The notes under the pieces are model-generated. The model saw only the letters and a program-made list of their open reading frames with translations, ran no database searches and had not been told where the DNA came from. Below, in pieces: positions 16,720-24,466 of a stretch of DNA of 31,131 nt. The position numbers were made by a program, and so were the translations under genes. Location: NCBI GenBank assembly GCA_018812355.1, contig JAHJDQ010000161.1:1-31131 (forward strand), in the 5' to 3' direction. How positions within the stretch are numbered: position 1 is the first letter of the stretch; every line of letters starts with the position of its first letter. This DNA comes from Nanobdellota archaeon (GTDB lineage: Archaea; Nanobdellota; Nanobdellia; Woesearchaeales; GW2011-AR9).

Positions 16720-18129
16720 ATGGAAAATAATGATTATAAGGTTAAAGATATAAGTTTAGCAGAATGGGGTCGGAAAGAAATTCTGATTGCGGAAAAAGAA
16801 ATGCCCGGTTTAATGTCTTTGCGCGAGAAGTATGGAGAAAGTAAACCGTTGCAAGGAGTAAGAATCATGGGTTCTTTACATATGACCATTCAAACTGCTG
16901 TTTTAATTGAAACACTAGTTAAATTAGGCGCTAATGTCAGATGGGCTTCTTGTAATATCTTTTCAACACAAGATCATGCTGCCGCGGCCATTGCTAAAAC
17001 TGGCGTACCGGTCTTTGCCTGGAAAGGTGAGTCTTTAGTAGAGTATTGGTGGTGTACAATGAAAGCACTTGATTTTGGAGATTGGAAAGGACCGCAGTTA
17101 ATTGTTGATGATGGTGGAGATGCGACGTTAATGATTCATAAAGGCGTCGAGATTGAGAAAGATCCTTCGTTATTAGAAAAAGATTATTCTGATGAGGGAG
17201 AAGATTTCAAGGAATTAATGAAAGCGTTAAAAGAACTTTATGCTAAGAAAAATGATTGTTGGACTAATGTTGCTAAGGAAATTAAAGGAGTTTCGGAAGA
17301 AACTACTACTGGAGTACATCGATTATATCAGATGTTAGAAAAGAAAGAATTATTATTTCCAGCAATTAATGTGAATGATTCTGTCACAAAATCAAAGTTT
17401 GATAACTTGTATGGTTGTCGAGAATCTTTGGTTGATGGAATTAAACGAGCAACTGATGTAATGTTAGCAGGAAAAGTTGCCGTGATTGCTGGTTATGGTG
17501 ATGTAGGGAAAGGTTCTGTTCAATCATTGAAAGGGTTTGGATGTCGTATAATCGTTACTGAAATTGATCCAATCAATGCGTTACAAGCAGCGATGGAAGG
17601 TTACGAAGTTAAAAAAATGGATGATGCCGTTAAAGAGGGAGATATTTTTGTAACGACAACAGGAAATACTGATGTAATTGTTGATAAACATTTTTTAGCA
17701 ATGAAAGATCAAGCAATTGTTTGTAACATTGGCCATTTTGATAACGAAATTGATATGAGTTGGTTGGATCATAAATCTGGTGCTAAGAAAGATCAAATTA
17801 AACCGCAGTATGATAAGTATACTTTTCCCGATGGACGAGAGATTTATGTATTGGCTGAAGGTCGTCTGATTAATTTGGGTTGTGCGACTGGTCATCCATC
17901 TTTTGTGATGTCGAACAGTTTTACGAATCAAGTTCTGGCCCAAATAGATTTATGGACGAAGAATTATGAATTGGGAGTATATGTTTTGCCTAAAAAATTG
18001 GATGAAGAAGTTGCTCGTCTGCATTTGGCTAAGTTAGGTGTACAGTTAGAAGTACTATCAGATAAGCAAGCTTCGTATTTAGGAATTCCGAAAGAAGGGC
18101 CGTATAAGGCGGAGCATTATCGATACTAA
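16720..18129 (+). CDS. ahcY: S-adenosylhomocysteinase, long bacterial/eukaryotic form
   Basis: Cytosolic enzyme that splits SAH into adenosine and homocysteine using bound NAD. At 469 aa it has GSLHMTIQTAVLIETL, CNIFSTQDHAAAAIA, VDDGGDAT, EETTTGVHRLYQM, PAINVNDSVTKSKFDN, the NAD loop GYGDVGKG (258-265), NIGHFDNEIDM and LINLGCATGHPSFVMS. A roughly 45-residue insert (about 144-190) and the C-terminal KAEHYRY are features of the long form; most archaeal enzymes I know are near 420 aa and lack them, so acquisition from bacteria is plausible. It ends in TAATG, overlapping the fusion gene by one base, which removes its adenosine product. Confidence 0.97.
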   Translation: MENNDYKVKDISLAEWGRKEILIAEKEMPGLMSLREKYGESKPLQGVRIMGSLHMTIQTAVLIETLVKLGANVRWASCNIFSTQDHAAAAIAKTGVPVFAWKGESLVEYWWCTMKALDFGDWKGPQLIVDDGGDATLMIHKGVEIEKDPSLLEKDYSDEGEDFKELMKALKELYAKKNDCWTNVAKEIKGVSEETTTGVHRLYQMLEKKELLFPAINVNDSVTKSKFDNLYGCRESLVDGIKRATDVMLAGKVAVIAGYGDVGKGSVQSLKGFGCRIIVTEIDPINALQAAMEGYEVKKMDDAVKEGDIFVTTTGNTDVIVDKHFLAMKDQAIVCNIGHFDNEIDMSWLDHKSGAKKDQIKPQYDKYTFPDGREIYVLAEGRLINLGCATGHPSFVMSNSFTNQVLAQIDLWTKNYELGVYVLPKKLDEEVARLHLAKLGVQLEVLSDKQASYLGIPKEGPYKAEHYRY

Positions 18130-20441
18130 TGAAAACTAATGATGTAATAGGACTTGGAAGCGCCTTAATGGACTTTTTGATTGAAGTAGATGATGATAAG
18201 TTAATTGAGTTTGATTTGAAGAAAGGGGAGATGCATCTTGTTGAGGAGGAAAAGGCTAAGGAAATTCTTAACAAAATTGAGGAACAGAAATTGAATGTTG
18301 AAAATGCTCCAGGGGGGAGTTCGGCTAATACTTTAAGAGGAATAACTTTGTTAGGCGGATCGGCTGTTTTATGTGCTAAAGTAGGAAATGATGAACATGG
18401 AGAAAATTATGTGCAGCAAATGAAGGGTCATGGTGTAACGACGAGAATTAACAAACATCACAAAACTACCGGGCATTGTGTTTCTTTTATTACTCCCGAT
18501 ACGGAAAGAACGATGTCCACTTATTTAGGAGCAAGCTTAGAATTGTATAAAGAAGATATTTTAGAAGAAGATATTGCTAAGAGTAAAGTATTACATTTAG
18601 AAGGATATCAATTGGAAGGATCTACTAAAGAAACTGTGCTGCATGCAATTGAACTTGCTAAAAAACATCAGACATTAATCTCGATTGATTTAGCTGATCC
18701 AGGGGTAGTAAGAAGGAATAAAGATTTGTTTAAAGAAATATTAAATGATGTAAATATTGTTTTTGTTAATGAGAAAGAAGCACAAGAGTTTACTGGTTTG
18801 GAGAATGAAGATGCTGCTTTGAAGTTAGCAAAGAGTTGTGAGATTGCGATTGTAAAAGTTGGTGAGAAAGGTTCGTTTATTTGTTCTAATAATGAGATAA
18901 ATAAAATTGAGGTTGTTAAGGCTAAGGCGATAGATACGACTGGAGCAGGAGATTCTTATGCAGCAGGATTTCTGTATGGTTATTGTCATGATTGGAATTT
19001 AGCAGACTCTGGAAAGTTAGGTTCTTTATTAGCTGCTAAAGTTGTTGAACAGAAAGGTGTGGGGTTAAAAGGAATTAATGGTAAAGAATTAATTTTAATT
19101 GTTAAAAAGAATAAAGATGAAATTAAAGGTGTAAAGAAAATTATTAAAATTGGGATTATTGGTGGTTCAGGATTAGATAATCCAAGTATTTTAGAAGAAG
19201 TAGAAGAGATTAAAATTAATACTGCTTATGGTCAACCTAGTTCTCATTTGAAAGTTGGCAAGATTAATGGAGTTGAGGTTGTGCTGATTGCTAGACATGG
19301 ACACCAACATACAATTCCGCCAAGCCAAGTTAACTTTAGGGCGAATATTGAAGCGTTAAAACAACAAGGGTGTACACATATTCTCGCTACTACTGCTTGT
19401 GGTAGTTTAAGGAAAGAGATAGAAAGGGGAGATTTTGTTATTCTCGATCAGTTCATCGATTTTACTCGACACCGAAAAATTACTTTTCATGAACAGTTCG
19501 CTCCAGGAAATTCAGTACATACGGCGATGGCCACGCCTTTCCATAAAGAATTAAGAGATGTTTTAATTGATACTTGTGTACAATTAGGATTAAGACATCA
19601 TTCTGTGGGGACGGTAATTACAATCGAAGGGCCACGTTTTTCAACAAAAGCAGAAAGTAAAATGTTTAGTTCTTGGGGAGCGGATGTAATTAATATGTCA
19701 ATTGCTCCAGAAGCAATATTGGCGAGGGAAGCAGGAATACCTTATGCAGCTGTAGCGATGTCGACAGACTATGATTGTTTATTTGATGATGTTCCTCCCG
19801 TTACTTGGAAAGAGATCTTGAAAGTGTTTGCTGAGAATGTTGATAAAATTACAAAGTTGTTAATTACGGCGATTCCAAAAATTAATTCTGAAGAAATTAG
19901 TGAAGAAGAGGAAGAAGAATTTGATTTGAAATCTACGATTAGAACTGTTGCAAACTGGCCAAAGCCGGGCGTAATGTTTAGAGATATTACTACTTTGTTA
20001 GAGAATCCAGCTGCGTTTAGTTATGCGATGCAGAAATTTAAAGAACAGTATCAAGGCAAGAAGATTGATAAAATTGCCGGGATTGAATCACGTGGATTTA
20101 TTTTTGGTGCTGTGTTGGCTCGGGAGCTGGGGTTGCCGTTTGTCTTGATTCGTAAGAAAGGCAAGTTACCACATGAAACTGTTGCTCAAGAGTATTCTTT
20201 GGAATATGGAACGGATTCAATAGAGATACATAAGAGTTCAATTAATCCTGGGGATAATGTTTTGATAATTGACGATCTTTTGGCTACTGCGGGAACAATG
20301 ATTGCTGCCTGTAAGTTAGTTGAAAAATTAGAAGGAAAGGTAATGGGAGTAGCCTTTGTGATTGATCTTCCTGATTTAGGTGGAATGGAGAAGCTTGCTG
20401 GGTATGAAGTGTTTAAATTGATTGAGTTCTTGGGAGAGTAA
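18129..20441 (+). CDS. Three-enzyme fusion: adenosine kinase, methylthioadenosine phosphorylase, adenine phosphoribosyltransferase
   Basis: One uninterrupted 770-aa frame. Residues 1-325 are a PfkB-family adenosine kinase (APGGSSANT, TMSTYLGA, DTTGAGDSYAAGF with the catalytic Asp near 275). Residues about 339-588 are an MTAP: IGIIGGSGLD, ARHGHQHTIPPS, TTACGSLRKEI, IEGPRFSTKAES and STDYDCL, the Asp pair that selects adenine nucleosides. Residues about 600-770 are APRT: KPGVMFRDITT, AGIESRGFIFG, LIRKKGKLP and the PRPP loop IIDDLLATAGT. Linkers are Lys-rich (about 325-338) and Glu-rich (about 588-599). I see no ATG near either junction. Products: adenosine to AMP, MTA to adenine plus methylthioribose-1-phosphate, adenine to AMP. 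Coupled to ahcY. Domain calls are firm; activity is inferred. Confidence 0.96.
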   Translation: MKTNDVIGLGSALMDFLIEVDDDKLIEFDLKKGEMHLVEEEKAKEILNKIEEQKLNVENAPGGSSANTLRGITLLGGSAVLCAKVGNDEHGENYVQQMKGHGVTTRINKHHKTTGHCVSFITPDTERTMSTYLGASLELYKEDILEEDIAKSKVLHLEGYQLEGSTKETVLHAIELAKKHQTLISIDLADPGVVRRNKDLFKEILNDVNIVFVNEKEAQEFTGLENEDAALKLAKSCEIAIVKVGEKGSFICSNNEINKIEVVKAKAIDTTGAGDSYAAGFLYGYCHDWNLADSGKLGSLLAAKVVEQKGVGLKGINGKELILIVKKNKDEIKGVKKIIKIGIIGGSGLDNPSILEEVEEIKINTAYGQPSSHLKVGKINGVEVVLIARHGHQHTIPPSQVNFRANIEALKQQGCTHILATTACGSLRKEIERGDFVILDQFIDFTRHRKITFHEQFAPGNSVHTAMATPFHKELRDVLIDTCVQLGLRHHSVGTVITIEGPRFSTKAESKMFSSWGADVINMSIAPEAILAREAGIPYAAVAMSTDYDCLFDDVPPVTWKEILKVFAENVDKITKLLITAIPKINSEEISEEEEEEFDLKSTIRTVANWPKPGVMFRDITTLLENPAAFSYAMQKFKEQYQGKKIDKIAGIESRGFIFGAVLARELGLPFVLIRKKGKLPHETVAQEYSLEYGTDSIEIHKSSINPGDNVLIIDDLLATAGTMIAACKLVEKLEGKVMGVAFVIDLPDLGGMEKLAGYEVFKLIEFLGE

Positions 20442-20547
20442 GATTAATTTAAACCAAATTTTTTAAACTAGTAAGTATTCTTTCTTATTAAGAGAGGTTG
20501 ATGGGGTAAAGTTAAATACTAATAAAATATTACTTAAAAAAGTAAGG

Positions 20548-21192
20548 ATGAAAATTAATATTGATAAAGTTCAAAATGCAGTAATTCTATTTTTGAGGTT
20601 GACAGTAGTTGTAGTAATCTTTGGGGCAGTTTGGAATCTTCGATGGACCTTACTTTTTGCCAGTATCTTGATTTTAATCTCAACTTTTTTACCCAATATT
20701 TTTGAAAAAAAATATAAGATTAACCTGCCACTAGAGTTTGAATTTGTGATTATAATTTTCCTTTATACCTCCCTTTTCTTAGGGGAGATTCATTCTTACT
20801 ATACTCTTTTCTGGTGGTGGGATATTGTTCTGCATATGGGTTCAGGGATAGCTTTAGGTTTCGTAGGTTTCTTGATTTTGTACATATTATATTGTCAAGG
20901 TAAAGTAAGAGCAAAACCAATTTGGATCGCCCTATTTGCCTTCTGTTTTGCAGTAGCGATCGGTGCGGTGTGGGAAATCTTTGAATTTGGAATGGACCAA
21001 ATTTTCGGATTAAATATGCAAAAATCAGGCCTGAGTGATACGATGTGGGACTTGATTGTTGATTCGATTGGAGCTTTATTAACCTCATTTGTTGGTTATT
21101 TTTATATTAGAGGTAATAAAATACCGCTGTTCACTAGATTTTTATCTAAATTTTCGAAAGAGAACCCAAGATATTTTAATGATAAAAAATGA
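20548..21192 (+). CDS. YjdF/DUF2238-like integral membrane protein
   Basis: A 214-aa protein with about five to six hydrophobic helices. Helices lie near residues 12-45 (two), 63-78, 90-115, 126-146 and 168-186. Family-like motifs are WWWDIVLHMGSGIALG, AVWEIFEFGMDQ and DTMWDLIVDSIGAL: the charged residues sit within or beside helices as in DUF2238/YjdF proteins, where the conserved His, Glu and Asp may bind something. Function of the family is unknown to me. A small hairpin (TTACTT/AAGTAA) sits just before the ATG. Its stop overlaps the CorA-type start (ATGA), so the two are coupled. Confidence 0.65.
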   Translation: MKINIDKVQNAVILFLRLTVVVVIFGAVWNLRWTLLFASILILISTFLPNIFEKKYKINLPLEFEFVIIIFLYTSLFLGEIHSYYTLFWWWDIVLHMGSGIALGFVGFLILYILYCQGKVRAKPIWIALFAFCFAVAIGAVWEIFEFGMDQIFGLNMQKSGLSDTMWDLIVDSIGALLTSFVGYFYIRGNKIPLFTRFLSKFSKENPRYFNDKK

Positions 21193-22130
21193 TAGAAATA
21201 TACTATTTTGACAAAACTGTAAAAAAAGGGAATCTTAAAGATTTAGATAAATTAAAAAATAAAAAGATTTGGGTGGATGTAAGCAACATTAGTAAAGAAG
21301 AAGCAGAAATATTAAAGGATAAATTTAATCTTCATCATCTTACTGCCGAAGATCTAGTTAATCAACGTACACGGATTAAGGTGGAAGAATTTACTGATTA
21401 TCTTTTTTGTGTCTTTTATGGGATTAAAAAAGAAAAAGCAATTGAATTGCAAGAGATGGATTTTATTGTTGGAAAAAATTTTATCATCAGTAACCATAAG
21501 AAAGAAATTGTAACTTTTAATGAGTTAAAGAATGATCTTGAAAAGTTAAGAGGATTGTTTGAGAAAGGGGTTGAATTCATCTTTCATCGTTTATTGGATT
21601 TAGAGATTGATAATTTTTTTCCTGTACTGGAAGAGATAGATGATCAAATTGAAACGATTGAAGAAGATGTTGCTAAAAGACCCAAACAAGAACTGTTGCA
21701 AAAAGTGTTGAAGATGAAACGAAAAATTGTTCTGATTAAAAAATCGGCGTTGCCCCAAAGAGAAAAAATAGGATTCTTAGCTAAGAATGATTACAAATTT
21801 ATTTCCAAGGAAGCAATTCCCTATTTTCGAGATATTTATGATCATGCCATCAGAGTTTCTGATTCAATTGATAATTATCGAGAAGCTATTGGAGGAACAT
21901 TTGATGCTTACATGTCAGCAGTTTCTAACAGTATGAATGAAGTGATGAAGACATTGAGCATAATTGCTACAATCGCTTTGCCATTAGGAGTTATTTCTGG
22001 AATATATGGCACAAATTTTGCGATTCTACCAGGACAAAATTTTGCTTATGGATTTTGGATGATGTTATTAGGGATGTTTTCTGTAATTGGAGCGATGTTA
22101 ATTTTCTTTAAGAAAAGAGGATGGTTTTAG
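21189..22130 (+). CDS. CorA-superfamily divalent metal channel with GTN motif
   Basis: A 313-aa pentameric membrane channel subunit. The N-terminal two thirds is the cytosolic alpha/beta and long-helix funnel (FHLLDLEIDNFFPVLEEIDDQIETIEEDV-like region near 130-165). Two C-terminal helices follow (about 250-270 and 285-305) and a basic tail KKRGWF. The signature loop between them reads GIYGTNF (about 271-277), with Thr in place of Met of the CorA GMN motif. This casts doubt on Mg2+ as the substrate, since ZntB-like members carry GIN. It overlaps the membrane-protein gene by 4 nt and precedes the next gene by 9 nt. Confidence 0.88.
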   Translation: MIEIYYFDKTVKKGNLKDLDKLKNKKIWVDVSNISKEEAEILKDKFNLHHLTAEDLVNQRTRIKVEEFTDYLFCVFYGIKKEKAIELQEMDFIVGKNFIISNHKKEIVTFNELKNDLEKLRGLFEKGVEFIFHRLLDLEIDNFFPVLEEIDDQIETIEEDVAKRPKQELLQKVLKMKRKIVLIKKSALPQREKIGFLAKNDYKFISKEAIPYFRDIYDHAIRVSDSIDNYREAIGGTFDAYMSAVSNSMNEVMKTLSIIATIALPLGVISGIYGTNFAILPGQNFAYGFWMMLLGMFSVIGAMLIFFKKRGWF

Positions 22131-22139
22131 ATAATAAAT

Positions 22140-22583
22140 ATGAAAAAGAGATATGTTAAAATAATTATTGGTATTTTCTTAGTTATTATAATTTTGTTTG
22201 GTGGATATTCCTATTGGGCTTCAAAAAATAAGACCATTCTTTCTTACACTACACCTGAAGGGGAAGAAAAGTCAGTGGTCATTCCAGCAATTCCAGGTGT
22301 TGACAAACAAGGGGAAGTAGTAACAGAATGTTCAAAGAGAGTAGATTATGATATCAAAATATCCCAAGTTCCTCCTCTGGAAGCATCACCACAAATTAAG
22401 GAAATTATCAAACCAAGAATGGAAGCGGAAGGATGGGTAGTTAAAGAAGAAATGAAAGTAGAAGGTTATTGGGTAATTATTTTTGAAAGAGATGAAGAAA
22501 AGCTCACTGCTACAACTGGAGCTAAGGGAGATTTACCTGTTGTTGAACTACTTTATGAATGGCCTCCTTGTTCTGAGGAGTAA
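22140..22583 (+). CDS. Single-pass membrane protein ending YEWPPCSEE
   Basis: A 147-aa protein: basic start MKKRYVK, a hydrophobic helix (about 8-27), then a soluble, probably external domain with two cysteines (TECSKR near 63 and the C-terminal PPCSEE). No family recognised. The gene begins 9 nt after the CorA-type gene and is probably on its mRNA. Its last codons (22554-22576) match 21 of 23 bases at 23713-23735, beyond the stop of the next gene, so the two genes share a C-terminal YEWPPCSE motif. The two cysteines could form a disulfide. Confidence 0.6.
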   Translation: MKKRYVKIIIGIFLVIIILFGGYSYWASKNKTILSYTTPEGEEKSVVIPAIPGVDKQGEVVTECSKRVDYDIKISQVPPLEASPQIKEIIKPRMEAEGWVVKEEMKVEGYWVIIFERDEEKLTATTGAKGDLPVVELLYEWPPCSEE

Positions 22584-22641
22584 TTATTTAAAAAACTAAT
22601 TAACGTAAGATTTATTAACATAATGGTCTTCCTTTACAGGT

Positions 22642-23673
22642 ATGAAAAAGAGTTTGATGTTAATATCATTATTGTTGGTATTTTTTATACCTACAGTTTT
22701 GGCAATTGATTCTATTCCCGTTGAATTAGATTTTCACTTTATTGAAAAGCCACTTTTAAACAAAAGTTCGGAATTACAGTTAGAATTTACTGCTTTGCAA
22801 GATATTGAGGACGTTCATGCAAGGATATCGTTAATAGATCTTGAAACAGAAGAACCATTGTTTCAGGTATTTGAGTTAGTAGAAGGAGAATTAGAATGGT
22901 TTGGAAATGTTAAGAAAGGAGAAAAAATTATTCTTAAAGCAAAATTGATTGCTAAAAATGTTGGATATTATAAAATCAGGGCAGACGTTGATGCGGTTGG
23001 TTTTATAGGTAAAAGTAATCGTAGGTTTCCAAGAGTTCTCAGAGTTGATCCATCATTAGCTAAAGGAGAAATAGAAAACGGTTGGAAAAGTTCCTGTGGT
23101 TTCGGCAGTGATATTTATGATGAACAAATTGATGCTGATTTAGATATTGTCTTTACTAAGCTACCTGAATTGAATGAAGAGGTAGGAATTATTGCTACAA
23201 TAACCCCCCATGAAAATTTATCTGATTACAGATTTAACATTATTCTACCCAGAAAAGGATTTGAGGTTATCAAAGCAGAATCAAATCGAAAACAGAAAGG
23301 ACCATTTGGTACTGCTACTATTACTGGAAGTGAAGGATGCCCTATTTTTGTTTATTGGGATGGAATTCTTAATAAAGATGAAACATTAGAAATAAAGATA
23401 CATGCTAAGATTATAAATCCTGGTTGGGGAACACTTATTTTCAGGACAAGTAAAACAGTAAATAAAAATGGAATTTATATTACTAAAGGAATTAGAGAAA
23501 AGTTAGATATTATTGTTGATAAAGAATTTTCAGAAATTGGAGGAGATGTTTGTCAATCTGATAATTGTATAAATTATCAAAGTACTATTATCCCAGAAAC
23601 TAAATGGCAAGGGTTCAAGAAAGCCATGAAAAAAGGTTTATTTAAGTTCTTGAAGATGTTTATTGGTGGATAG
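22642..23673 (+). CDS. Exported beta-sandwich protein, possibly shortened by a TAG
   Basis: A 343-aa protein with a clear signal peptide (MKKSLMLISLLLVFFIPTVLA). Two beta-rich domains follow: about 25-135, with alternating hydrophobic strands like CARDB/NEW3-type modules, and about 150-300. Near the C-terminus are two cysteines (DVCQSDNCINY) and a basic amphipathic segment (KKAMKKGLFKFLKMF) just before the TAG. In the same frame, the next 21 codons encode a hydrophobic helix and YEWPPCSE before TGA. The natural protein may thus have carried a C-terminal anchor. No ribosome site is obvious; AT-rich DNA before the ATG could hold a TATA box. Function unknown. Confidence 0.65.
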   Translation: MKKSLMLISLLLVFFIPTVLAIDSIPVELDFHFIEKPLLNKSSELQLEFTALQDIEDVHARISLIDLETEEPLFQVFELVEGELEWFGNVKKGEKIILKAKLIAKNVGYYKIRADVDAVGFIGKSNRRFPRVLRVDPSLAKGEIENGWKSSCGFGSDIYDEQIDADLDIVFTKLPELNEEVGIIATITPHENLSDYRFNIILPRKGFEVIKAESNRKQKGPFGTATITGSEGCPIFVYWDGILNKDETLEIKIHAKIINPGWGTLIFRTSKTVNKNGIYITKGIREKLDIIVDKEFSEIGGDVCQSDNCINYQSTIIPETKWQGFKKAMKKGLFKFLKMFIGG

Positions 23674-23739
23674 ATATTAATAGTTGTATTTTTAATCCTT
23701 TCTGGATTAATCTATGAATGGCCACCCTGTTCTGAATGA
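23674..23739 (+). other. In-frame extension after TAG: anchor helix and YEWPPCSE motif
   Basis: Directly after the TAG at 23671-23673, the same frame encodes ILIVVFLILSGLI, a helix-like hydrophobic run, then YEWPPCSE and TGA (23737-23739). The final motif is shared, at DNA and protein level, with the end of the gene at 22140-22583. It may be the severed end of the upstream gene, a readthrough tail, or a leftover duplication. It overlaps the DUF2062-like gene end on the other strand by 28 nt. Confidence 0.6.
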
Positions 23740-24089
23740 TTCTTTTTGTAATATAAAGTAGATGTCCCTCTTAAAATGAAATAAGAGATTATTGATATGG
23801 CTAAAGCCAAAGTTATATTTCCAATCAGAAATCTTCTTGCATAAAGATAAATATGATTTAATAAAGATAACTCGTAAACAACTAGTGCAGATTTTCCAAA
23901 CAGAAAATCACCTATTTGATAACTAAAATAATATATAGGAATAGATGTTAACATATTCCAAAAAAATATCCCTGCAAACAATGAGAATTTATTCACTTTT
24001 TTGAAGATTAAGAGGACTAGTAAACCAAGTATAATATTAAATCCGGGCGTTGGTAAAATACTTATGAAAGTTCCAATAGCGAAACCCAA
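23712..24089 (-). CDS. DUF2062-like small membrane protein, possibly N-terminally shortened
   Basis: A 125-aa protein with helices near 3-27, 35-55 and 85-105. The segment GFAIGTFISILPTPGFNIILGLLV and the later FFWNMLTSIPIYYFSYQIG match the DUF2062 pattern of paired small-residue helices with a central Asn/Pro loop. The only conventional start in frame is TTG at 24087-24089. Upstream the frame continues (QFIRDCWTACIS), which also looks family-like, until a stop near 24127. The usual N-terminal arm is therefore missing, or translation starts at a rare codon. Function of the family unknown. Convergent with the gene at 22642. Confidence 0.55.
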   Translation of the reverse strand: MGFAIGTFISILPTPGFNIILGLLVLLIFKKVNKFSLFAGIFFWNMLTSIPIYYFSYQIGDFLFGKSALVVYELSLLNHIYLYARRFLIGNITLALAISIISYFILRGTSTLYYKKNHSEQGGHS

Positions 24090-24174
24090 GCTAATACAGG
24101 CTGTCCAGCAATCACGAATAAACTGCTAATTTTTTAGAAAAAACTGTCCAAAAATGATTTAGGTGGCGAATTTA

Positions 24175-24321
24175 ATGGAAAGCAAGATAGTTAAACAAAA
24201 GATTTTGAAAGAGGTAAGTAAATCCATTTCGATTTGTCCTCATTGTAATAAAAAGATAGTGGACTACCCAATATTAAAATGGTTCACAACACTTTGTCCT
24301 TATTGTAAAAGACCTTATTAA
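24175..24321 (+). CDS. 48-aa zinc-ribbon microprotein
   Basis: MESKIVKQKILKEVSKS leads into ICPHCNK (Cys21, Cys24) and, 16 residues on, LCPYCKRPY (Cys41, Cys44) at the C-terminus, a complete four-cysteine zinc ribbon. The ribosome site GGTGG lies 6 nt before the ATG. It resembles the 43-aa zinc ribbon at 25206 in size and layout. It stands alone upstream of the Lrp-type regulator. Too small for other domains; likely a nucleic-acid or protein-binding module. Confidence 0.65.
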   Translation: MESKIVKQKILKEVSKSISICPHCNKKIVDYPILKWFTTLCPYCKRPY

Positions 24322-24436
24322 TGGAAAGTGAGATGGCAATCATAACACGATGAGAAAGATGGTCTATTTAAAATTGAAGAATTATCTGGTCAACAAATAA
24401 ACTAGATGGTCCATCAAATTGTCTATCTTAGAAATG

Positions 24437-24445
24437 CTTTTATAG
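24437..24445 (+). promoter_or_regulatory. TATA box of the Lrp/AsnC-type gene
   Basis: CTTTTATAG followed by TTGT is centred 26 nt before the ATG at 24467, predicting a leaderless transcript. The TTATAGTTGT core recurs at the second microprotein promoter (25953-25962). Confidence 0.5.
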
Positions 24446-24466
24446 TTGTAATCCATTTTTCTTTAA

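Noticed and set aside
23671..23673. Pyrrolysine at the TAG before YEWPPCSE
   Set aside because: TAG ends other genes here normally (for example at 22128 and 29441), and no pyrrolysine genes are in the window; kept only as a remote option within the readthrough finding.
24321..24353. A 10-codon ORF (MESEMAIITR) overlapping the stop of the 48-aa zinc ribbon in TAATG form
   Set aside because: It has no ribosome site, no composition like the other microproteins, and is short enough to be chance.
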